Assembly: GCA_009746045.1 (NCBI GenBank) | Contig: RPFO01001131.1 | Coordinates: 1-22,210 of the forward strand | DNA: 22,210 nt | Direction: 5' to 3' | Source of the DNA: Mesostigma viride | Lineage: Eukaryota > Streptophyta > Mesostigmatophyceae > Mesostigmatales > Mesostigmataceae | Made by a program: the position numbers and the translations under genes | Shown: in pieces, positions 14,931 to 22,210 of the stretch | Position numbering within the stretch: the first letter of the stretch is position 1 | How the letters are laid out: each line of letters begins with the position of its first letter | Notes under the pieces: generated by a model | The model's input: only the letters and a program-made list of their open reading frames with translations | Databases searched by the model: none | Told to the model about the DNA's origin: nothing

Positions 14931-16010
14931 ATGTCGGTTCCCCAGATAGTGCTCGACACAAACGTCAATCTGATAGTGGCTTCGTGGACGGTCGGGGCAG
15001 CAGGGTTAGCAGTAAGGAGTTTTCACAAATTCTCGACGGAGACTCCGTACGACGCTGTTTTGCTCGCGAAGGCCGTGGACTCGAAATTCCCGCTAGAAAA
15101 ACAAGCGCAGGTGCTAGAAAAGGAGTGGAACGTGAATGACGTGCGTAATGTACCAGAAGGAGTTCGCAATCGACATTTCCCCCAAGAACTGGTCGTAGAA
15201 CGTCTCAAGGATCTGTGGTATGTTCGGAGAAAGGTCAGAGAAGGGACTTTGCTATTGTATGTCGCCGTCGTTCTGTTGAAAGTGATCTCCATCAGCGACG
15301 TGTACGTCTTCCTTCCTCGAGAGTATCTTCAAGACCAGACCGTGTACTACATAAAGAACGTGTCGAACGACGTAGAAGTGAGGAACTGGGCGGTGATGAC
15401 GGGCACGTTCGTTCAAGGAGGTCTGGAGTTGTGGCTCGAACGGGAGAAGGCCAGCACGCCCGCCGCGCCGAGCGTGAACAACAGGGCCTGGGGGATCGAG
15501 AACAAGGTCACGTGGTCAGGGTTCGGTTTGAACGTGGTCCCCGCGGGGCAAGATAAGGACTCCGTGTCCGGAAAGACTATGCAAGAATGTGCCGCCATAT
15601 GCGCGAGGGATAGCAACCGGTGCGCGGGGTTCACGTGGCGCGCGAACGAACAAAACCCATCGATCGGGTCTTGCTGGTTCAAATCCGACGTGACCAGCAA
15701 AGCCATCCCTAGTTCACGGACCTTTTACACGCTGACCAACCCCGATTTCAGGAACCCCGCCTCCGCCCTCCAGTCCGTAGCGCAGAGTTCCGGCCAGGCC
15801 GCCACGGCGGCTGCGATCATTGGTCAAACTTTCTCTAGTGTGAACGCCGCTACGAAAGATATGTATGCGATAAACAAGGAAAGAGGCGACTTCGTCAGGA
15901 AAAAGGTGTTTACACCGCAGCCAGGCGTTTTTTTCAGTCCGCAACATTTCAGACCCGAAAAAACCAAAAAGCGGCACATGGAAGGGATCGGATGTGTCGA
16001 AGTATCTTGA
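14931..16010 (+). CDS. Membrane protein with a PAN/Apple-like domain
   Basis: A 359-aa frame starting MSVPQIVLDTNVNLIVA. Hydrophobic stretches at residues about 11-30 and 105-128 are possible membrane segments. Residues about 193-268 look like a PAN/Apple domain: C220-x3-C224-x6-C231-AGFTW and a later C248-W-F-K. PAN domains bind proteins or sugars outside the cell, so a surface or virion attachment role is plausible, but that is inference. After the domain come an Ala/Ser-rich helix and a tail. The last 15-20 residues before the stop seem out of frame. The next frame (KSGTWKGSDVSKYLDW) reads on naturally from about 15,960, near T7 and A6 runs. The true protein probably continues into the following segment. 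Confidence 0.65.
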   Translation: MSVPQIVLDTNVNLIVASWTVGAAGLAVRSFHKFSTETPYDAVLLAKAVDSKFPLEKQAQVLEKEWNVNDVRNVPEGVRNRHFPQELVVERLKDLWYVRRKVREGTLLLYVAVVLLKVISISDVYVFLPREYLQDQTVYYIKNVSNDVEVRNWAVMTGTFVQGGLELWLEREKASTPAAPSVNNRAWGIENKVTWSGFGLNVVPAGQDKDSVSGKTMQECAAICARDSNRCAGFTWRANEQNPSIGSCWFKSDVTSKAIPSSRTFYTLTNPDFRNPASALQSVAQSSGQAATAAAIIGQTFSSVNAATKDMYAINKERGDFVRKKVFTPQPGVFFSPQHFRPEKTKKRHMEGIGCVEVS

Positions 16011-16619
16011 CTGGGCAACGTTTCCTGATTATCCAGTGTCGAGACGGCCCGAAGATATACAGCCCAGTGATATAGCCCGAGGAATGGCTTTCGTCACGAG
16101 TTGGACCTCGACGGGGATTCAGGGAGAAACGGTCACGGGATTCACAGTCCAATGGAAGAGCAAGGATCACGGGTACTTGTACGATGTCACGGTGCCGCGA
16201 TCGCAAATACCTCCCTCCGCCACCTCCCCCGCCGCCACTTCTCAGCAGGCGGCCGTCACCCCCCCGCCACCGCTCCTCCTTCAGCGCCTGCGACGAGTTC
16301 GGCGCCCGTCATCCCCCCCGCCACCGCTCCCGCGCCTACTCCGGGCTTGCCTCCCTACTTGTTGATTGGGAGCCTGTGGGTGCCAGATAAGGTGCACCTG
16401 GCGCTCGCCGAAGAGATCAAGCGAGTCCAAGCCAATCAGTGGGACGAAAACGCGATTAGCGCCCTCCCGTCTTCCGGGGGGGCAAGGCTCACTCCCGCCA
16501 AGAGGCGCGAAATCGTCGTATCCACCCTTCTCGCTCGCCTTACAAGGGACCTTCCCACCAATGACATAGAAGTCCTAGCGTCCCAAAGGGGTACAGTTAG
16601 TCTCCATGCTTTGCTGTAG
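15994..16619 (+). pseudogene. Probable continuation of the PAN-domain gene, split at a C7 run
   Basis: From about 15,960 a protein-like frame (WATFPDYPVSRRPEDIQ, then FVTSWTSTGIQGETVTGF) runs to the C7 tract at 16,259-16,265. One base earlier in phase, a Pro/Ala linker (APVIPPATAPAPTPGLPP) leads into a folded C-terminal part (WVPDKVHLALAEEIKRV, then ARLTPAKRREIVVSTLL) ending at a TAG at 16,617-16,619. The only start-like codon is a GTG at 15,994, which supports a broken fusion with the upstream gene. Alternatively it is a separate gene with an unusual start. The gene ends at or close to the retroelement, so its natural C-terminus may have been altered by insertion. Confidence 0.55.
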
Positions 16620-16945
16620 ACTAAGTCTCAAAGGCATTGTGAATACAACGTATGAATAAGCCTTGTAAACCTACGTTGGTACGTGAATATAAATACCACG
16701 TGGGCTATGCAGATAGGAATGCTAGTCGAGTCGCATACGTTTCCCTAGATAGGTACTTTGGGTACTGAGGTACGTGACAGATGTCAGTACCCAGTATACG
16801 TAGTGTCCTGTCATTGGACGGTACTAGAGTATCCTAGATAGGGACCGTACTGCAGCGTGCATTGATCTGTGATCGCACGATGCAGTGACTAGACGGCTAC
16901 CTGTCATCGTGTGGCCTCGGGCCAACGGTCTGCACCCAACGGTCA
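16616..16945 (+). repeat. Putative 5' LTR of the retroelement (left end uncertain)
   Basis: No gene is visible from 16,620 to 17,085. The segment holds a TATA-like ATATAAATA near 16,687-16,695, a near-direct repeat (CCTAGATAGGTAC at 16,743 and CCTAGATAGGGAC at 16,833) and an inverted repeat at 16,759-16,793. A CA at 16,944-16,945 is followed one base later by TGG, as expected at an LTR end next to a primer-binding site. I cannot see the 3' LTR, so the left boundary is a guess from the first TG after the viral stop. Confidence 0.35.
16759..16793. repeat. Inverted repeat in the putative LTR
   Basis: TGGGTACTGA at 16,759-16,768 pairs perfectly with TCAGTACCCA at 16,784-16,793 around a 15-nt loop. 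It could form a DNA or RNA hairpin. A second, weaker pair (CACGATG at 16,876 and CATCGTG at 16,905) lies downstream. Confidence 0.7.
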
Positions 16946-16946
16946 C

Positions 16947-16961
16947 TGGCGGCGCAGCCGG
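16947..16961 (+). other. Candidate tRNA primer-binding site
   Basis: TGGCGGCGCAGCCGG begins with the TGG complementary to a tRNA CCA end and sits just after a CA dinucleotide. The next bases do not match the expected complement of a conserved T-loop, so only a 15- to 16-nt primer match would be possible. I could not assign a tRNA. Confidence 0.3.
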
Positions 16962-19436
16962 TGAGAGGAACGTTGATAAAGGGTAAACCTATTTTCTAAT
17001 GAACCAAGCAATTCATTGCTCCAAGCTTTCAGTGTTCTCAAGCAATATATCCCACCGCATTCTAACTTGAATTTTATTTGCTACCATGGCTATCACGAAC
17101 AAGAATGTCGCTAAGAAGCTTACCTACAACGAGGATGATGATGGGCAGGATCGGCGGATGCCCAGAGACAACAACAAGAAGCCGGCTGGCGATGCGGCCA
17201 TTTCCAAGAAAAAGAAAAAGAACAAAAAGACTTACAATGGTTGCCAGGACGAGGGGACGGCGGCTGCAAAGCCGACCGACCTACCCCCCTCCCCTGCGAG
17301 GCCGGAGGCCGAGACGGCTCCCCCCGGGGAGACCGGCTTACCCTCGACTCCGGCGGTCGCCCCAGCCGCAACCACGGCTGGCGCGGCCATGGCTGCGGAG
17401 ACCTCGGTGGTAAACCCCACTGAGGCTCCACAGTCCGGCCCCACGTTGCCATCTCTTCGGGAGCGTATGCCCCGTCAGACGGCCTCGGTGGCACCGGACG
17501 GGACGATTACCTTTCGTCCCGCCACATCAAACCTTAATGTCCCTTTCGCCCAGGGACATAACCACATTGAGCTAACGTTTGGGCGACCCTCTGCGTCCCT
17601 TCTTCGCAAGAAGAAGGACATGGAGAGTATTAAACTCGCACGGGTGGTGCGAAAACCTGTGGAACCCATCGCCGGACAACCAATGTCCGACGATGAGGTA
17701 TCCGACACTGCCAGTCTCCCCGATGGGGAGACTGAGATCAATCTTACCCCAGCGCTCCTGGCGGTCGAGCAGGCCGCGCTGGTGGCAAATGAAGAACGCC
17801 GAGCGCGGCAGCGGGACCGAGAGGTCCGCCGAGAGGCGGCTTTTCGGCTCGCCGCTAAGCGGCAAGAATATGAAGAGGAAGCCGCCCGTCGCCTGGCTAC
17901 CCACCAGGCGATGGCGGACGCGTACCGCGAGGCCACCCAGCGGTTACGTGACCTCTTAAAAAATGCTGACTATCCCATGGACTATGCGGACAGTCAAGAC
18001 CTGGCCGAGCTTGCTCGGTCAGCACACTTTAAAACCATGTCCTCCATCACCCAAGCCAGGGTCACGGAGGCCATCTTGGCCAAACATGGGGTGGTAGCTG
18101 AAGAAGCCCCCCCGCTGGAAACCACCAGCAAGAAACCCTCTCCCCCCAACCCCTGCAGTACAAGGAGGGACTGCTGGCCCTGGGCGCGAGGAAGGGCAAA
18201 GAGGCGGACTGTCCAGTCCGGCCTGCTATGATCATGGGAGAACCACTCCCTGACATACCCGAGGATGAGGCTGCTTTTCAGGCAGCCCTCCGGGAGCATG
18301 AGGTACGCAAGGAGATGAAGCGTCTCATGCGGGAGGAGGCCAGGAGGAGAGCAGAGGCAGACACCCCTGCCCGCCCCTCCACCGATGGGGCTGGACCCAG
18401 TGGGGTTACCCGGACACCCCCGGGCTCCCCCAGGGCCACCATGACCCCCCCTCCCCCTCCCCCACCACCCCAGGTTCGCCCTGTGGGTTGGGGCCCCCTC
18501 CCAAACCAGGGGGGTGGCCAGGACCCCAGGAGGCCCTGGGGGGAGGTGCAGAGGTGCCACAGGCACCCAACAGGCCTGCTGAGGCCCCCCAAGGAGCGGG
18601 GATGTCCTGGAACAGCTCGCCATTCTCCAGGCCCAGCTGGCCTCGTTGCAAGATCAGCAGTTAACAGCTAACCAGCTGCAAACTGTCGAGGGCCTGCGCG
18701 CCCTGATGTCGCGGTATGAGCGGGGGACCATCAACCTGGACCCCACCCGCCTGCAACAAGCAACCGACAGCTTCTTGAGGGCCAACCCCCCTCTCACAGG
18801 TGTGTTTAACCCTCATAAAAAGGAATCCAAAATCAATATTGCTGGCTTGCCTGAGGGTCACACTGTTGAACAAGCTAAGCAATTTGTTTTTGCTTTGGAG
18901 TATGGGATGGAAGGTCTTAACCTTAGACATCAGTTTAAGGCTCTCAGGGCCTCCTCCACATTCCATCAATCATCTCCTGCAATCAGAGCATTGATTCAAA
19001 CCTATCAGGAACGTACCCTGACACCTGAAGCAGCCATTGCACAGTGGCCTACCTTTATCACTGATCTGAAACAGCTAGTGCTTACCAATAACCACATGGA
19101 AGCAGTAGAACGTTTCAACTGGCTTGCTGCATATAAGGTGAACAAGAATAACCTCTCTGGGGATGCAAAAACATACAGGGTAATGATTGAGAAAGACCTT
19201 GAGCTTCTCAAGCTCCAACCAAGGTATCTCATCCACACCTGGCTAACAAAAGCTAATTTGCAACCTTCTGTCCTGGCTACCCTGCTTACAGGCCTCAAGT
19301 CCCTCTGGGACAACTTCAGAGCTGCCATGCTCTATATCGAGGAGGCAGTGGACCCCCTGGGTACTGGCAACAACCAGGCCCAGGACCCCAAGGTCCAGGG
19401 TGTCCAAGGCCACAAACGCAAGGGGCAGGCCAGCCA

Positions 19437-19443
19437 GGGGGGG
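19437..19443 (+). promoter_or_regulatory. G GGG GGG heptamer: possible -1 frameshift site
   Basis: Seven G lie in exactly the phase of a -1 slippery heptamer relative to the gag frame. Slippage moves reading into the frame that holds the zinc knuckle and pol. A one-base deletion in a G8 run would look the same. No downstream pseudoknot was identified by eye. Confidence 0.4.
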
Positions 19444-19657
19444 CACCCAAGACCCACAAGTCCTCCCACCAAGGGGGCAGTGGCTCTCAGGGGCGTGGCA
19501 ACACGTGGCACCGTGTGCCCCTGCATGGCAACCCCAACAACAACAACAACAACAACAACAACAGGTCCCAGCAGGGCAACAATAACAACAGGTCCCAACA
19601 GGGCCAAAACAACAACAACAACAGGTCCCAGCAGGGCCAGAACCGGTCCCAGCAGGG

Positions 19658-19690
<33 letters not shown>

Positions 19691-22210
19691 CCAGCCTGGC
19701 AACCCTGGGGGGTCCATAAGGTGCCTGAGGTGCTTCCAACGAGGGCACGCACGGCACAACTGCCCCAACAACGACTCCCTGGCCAACGGGGTGGATCTCT
19801 GCCCGGGCTGCTGGCACGCACGTCATCCCCTGGGGCCTCCAGGCAGCCGTTGCAACAGGCCTCGCTACCCAAATCAATGTGAGTTCACTCACCTTATGTA
19901 CTCTGAGGATGATGATCTCATTACCATTGGGGATGGCAACCAGGGCATAATTGATTTTGAGGCAGCAACCTTCCTGTCCTCCCAACACCCTGTTTTGGAA
20001 CCTTACATAAAAGCACTAACCCCTACTGTTGACAACTCCATAGATATCAAGGAGCTTGCTCATCAGCTGCACCTAGCCATGGGTCATGAAACAGTGGCTG
20101 AGGAACTGGCCAGACGGCTGGGGGGTAGTAGCATGGGAAAACAACTCAGGAATGCAGTAAAACTGGCTAGACAACACTGTCAAGAATGTCAGTTCAATAG
20201 CCCCAAACCTCAAAAATGGCATACTGCAACTCCTTCCACCAATAGGGGCATGATAGTGGGGGATGTGATGCACATCAACAAAGATGTCCAACCCTACCTG
20301 ATCCTAAAAGACTCATGGTCCAGGTTCACAGTAATGGAACCCCTACCTGGCATGTCTGCAGGGCAGCTACGTGTTGCACTCATGATTGCTTTACCCAGAT
20401 TCTACCCAGTTGACAGAATTTTGCTTGATCAACAATTTTCCTGTCTGACTGACCTGGAAGGGTGTGAAGCAATAGAGATTGCTGGGCTGGAAGATCATGA
20501 GGGTCAGGGGGTCATTGAAAGAACCATCAGATCTGTCAAAACCCTACTAGCCAAAAATCCTTCCAAGGATGCTACTTCAGGGGTCTATTGTGACAGGGCA
20601 CTCTGGTGTCATGAAATGTGCACAACCCTAAACATGAGACCTGTCTTGCATGCCACGTGGGGTGAAGTAATCCCAGCAGGCCTGCAGGCAGGTGTATATC
20701 CCCCAGAGGTGATAGCACTGTACAACACTGCACGTGCACAAACCTCAGCAAAACTGGCAGAAAAAGATAAAACCCATTCCAGGCCAGTATTCCAAAAAGG
20801 TGATCAAGTTCTCTATTACAAGGAAAACAGCTTTGGTAAGGTTGGAACTTGGCTAGGTCCAGTTACCATCCGTGGATTTACCAAAAACAGCAAGACCGTG
20901 GAGGTCAAGCACAATATCAATGGGAAGCGTCACAGGGTGAGCTGTCATAGAATTAAGAAGTATTATTCTCCCATGGCAGACGTGCCTGGGGAAGAGTCTT
21001 TAAGCATGGACTCACTACTTCTATCTGGCAACTCCAGCATGCCCAGCAGTAGCTCTGAGCCACCAATTACTGCTGTTGACAGCACCACAGCACCCTCTGT
21101 GAACCCTTCCACCCTCAGTGAAGCCAGGCCCACTTCACAACCTGGGGATTGCTTAACCAGGCACGAGGTAGCTGGGTTGGAAGCATTAGCTCAGCCCCAA
21201 GGCACCAAATTGTCTGCCAACCCTCCCGCTCTGAGGTCAAGATTGGCAGTCGCCTTGCAAGCATTACACAGGTCACATAAGCAACAAGCTGCTGTGGCCG
21301 CAGGGTTGGCAAAAGTCTCAGCTGTGTGCACTAGTCAGGACCCCTGGACCCTGGCAATAGACACTCAGGCACAGGTCAGTGTGATCAGTGCACAAGCCAT
21401 CCCTGGTCTTGAGATTGCACCTTCATTTTGGGCACGGGTGCAGGATTTCTCAGGCCAAAGCTCACTGGATGTAGTGGGACAAGTGATGCTCCCTATACTT
21501 GGTATTCAGACACCCTTCCAGGTGGTGGAGGGGTACTCTGGTAACACCTTGTTGGGGGAACCTTTTGTATCCTATCCTGGGGTGCTTATCTCAGCTAATG
21601 AGCTCAGTGTCACAGGGGTGGGTGCAGTTCCTCTGGACCACTTTAAAATCCCTCTCTCCAGTATTGTCCCTGGTATGGATGCTGTCATCAAGGCAGTCAA
21701 CACTCAGTATGCACCAGGGGAGATCCCTGATCTGGACAAGTTAGTGCACAGCCAGTTCCTCCATCCCTCAGCCTTTGGGCTGGGTAAGTGGGACATAGCC
21801 ATGCACTCACCCCACCAAATCTCCCACGTCATACAAGAATGCAAAACACAAAAAGGGTTTACCAAGTGGCTGATGGCCATTGTCCACCAAGCCAGGCAGG
21901 AATGGGTCCTGCCCAACCCCAAAAACCCTCAATACAAACCGCCTGTCACCCCTTCATGGGACGTGCCAGAGGGAGCCAAAAAGCTCAGATTAAAATTTGT
22001 TCTCAAACAAAAACCACAAAAAGTGGGCTCCCCAATCTTCCATGCCAGACCATGTGTCACAGAATTAAAGGGGACTCCACACTGCCAAAAGGGGAAACAT
22101 ACACACCTGGGCTGCAACAAACCTCACTCAGGATCATGCTCTCCCCTTCCTCCACAACCTCAATGCAGGCCAAGACTATCGTGTCTGCCAAAGCCACTGA
22201 CTATATTAAA
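19443..22210 (+). CDS. pol: pol, 5' part: nucleocapsid, integrase and retropepsin-like domain
   Basis: The frame stays open from the G7 run to about 22,030. In order: an Asn/Gln-rich linker with RSQQG repeats; a CCHC zinc knuckle (C-x2-C-x4-H-x4-C, 19,722-19,763) and a second Cys/His cluster (19,800-19,853); an integrase HHCC finger (His at 20,070 and 20,085, Cys at 20,178 and 20,187); the integrase core with Asp at 20,262, Asp at 20,427 and Glu at 20,517 (54 and 29 residues between); a C-terminal module with LGPVTI near 20,855; a Ser/Pro linker; and a retropepsin-like domain at about 21,340-21,600 with AIDTQAQVSVIS and later LLGEPF. Gln replaces the usual Gly of the D-T/S-G triad. After a C4 run near 22,030 natural sequence seems to move one frame back. 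The reverse transcriptase is not reached. Confidence 0.8.
19536..19692 (+). repeat. AAC trinucleotide runs and RSQQG repeats in the nucleocapsid linker
   Basis: Two long AAC runs (about 19,536-19,562 and 19,659-19,690) flank four copies of an RSQQG-encoding unit separated by Asn runs. In the pol frame the runs encode Asn, in the gag frame Thr. Only the Asn/Gln frame gives a plausible RNA-binding linker leading into the zinc knuckle. Confidence 0.8.

Larger units (their letters stand above)
17086..19719 (+). pseudogene. gag: gag polyprotein, in several frames
   Basis: The ATG at 17,086 lies in a good Kozak context (ACCATGG). The first frame encodes a Lys-rich N-terminus with a KKKKKNKK cluster, a Pro/Ala-rich stretch and a long Arg/Glu coiled coil (about residues 220-300). 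Near the C runs at 18,107-18,147 the natural frame moves one base back, then again in the G/C runs between 18,470 and 18,540, and at the C6 run 18,585-18,590. From about 18,600 a coiled coil (DVLEQLAILQAQLASLQ) leads into a helical, capsid-like domain of about 250 residues (to about 19,430). A last shift at G7 19,437-19,443 leads to the nucleocapsid; the unshifted frame stops at 19,717-19,719. The total of about 785 residues is large for gag. Whether the first three breaks are real is doubtful. Confidence 0.7.
16620..22210 (+). mobile_element. LTR retrotransposon, 5' portion, truncated by the window edge
   Basis: LTR-like leader, gag, zinc knuckle, integrase and retropepsin-like domain follow in order on the plus strand. 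Base composition and codon choice differ from the viral block. The pol frame is open from 19,443 to about 22,030, so the copy looks young. The integrase carries a GPY/F-type C-terminal module, which points to the Ty3/gypsy (Metaviridae) side. The reverse transcriptase and 3' LTR are not in view. The left limit is approximate. Confidence 0.8.

Noticed and set aside
16620-17085. Possible RNA gene or CRISPR-like array in the gene-free stretch
   Set aside because: No tRNA cloverleaf or regular spacer pattern is visible; an LTR and leader explain the repeats better.
19243-19988. Minus-strand Cys-rich and Val/Leu-rich frames
   Set aside because: They are reverse reads of the AAC runs and the zinc-knuckle region of the retroelement.

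Overview
The window joins two blocks of DNA. Positions 1 to about 16,620 are GC-rich and gene-dense, with short intergenic gaps, genes on both strands and many orphan proteins. Several starts have a small A/T-rich box just upstream. The best marker is a reverse-strand gene (13,271-14,878) with the motifs of the poxvirus D6/D11-type SF2 helicases of nucleocytoplasmic large DNA viruses. I therefore read this block as part of a large eukaryotic dsDNA virus (Nucleocytoviricota-like), either free or integrated in a host genome. I see no major capsid, polymerase or packaging gene, so lineage and host stay open. Positions from about 16,620 to the end are an LTR retrotransposon: a probable LTR and leader, a long gag, and a pol with zinc knuckle, integrase and a retropepsin-like domain. 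Pol runs off the window.

Viral block, left to right: a frame-broken disordered protein (minus, off the left edge); a 126-aa orphan; a 364-aa protein with two possible winged-helix modules; a 921-aa repeat-rich, largely disordered protein and a frame-broken partner, both in less GC-rich DNA; a membrane-anchored protein; a 43-aa Arg-rich peptide missed by usual length cut-offs; two small virion-like proteins; three small minus-strand genes, one resembling a degenerate PD-(D/E)XK domain; a full-length Rieske oxygenase; a frame-broken GNAT-like protein; a predicted N-myristoylated protein; two membrane proteins with overlapping stop and start; an orphan coupled to the helicase; and a PAN/Apple-domain membrane protein whose downstream part is in other frames.

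Two patterns dominate. First, nearly every broken gene, viral or retroelement, is broken by a one-base frame change of the same sign, often at a C, G or A/T run, and I found no case that needs a premature stop. This looks more like base-call contraction or very recent slippage than old decay. Second, the retroelement order in one unbroken frame is nucleocapsid, integrase, then a retropepsin-like domain. I know of no standard LTR-element layout with that order.

All protein identities come from reading motifs by eye. No database search was possible.
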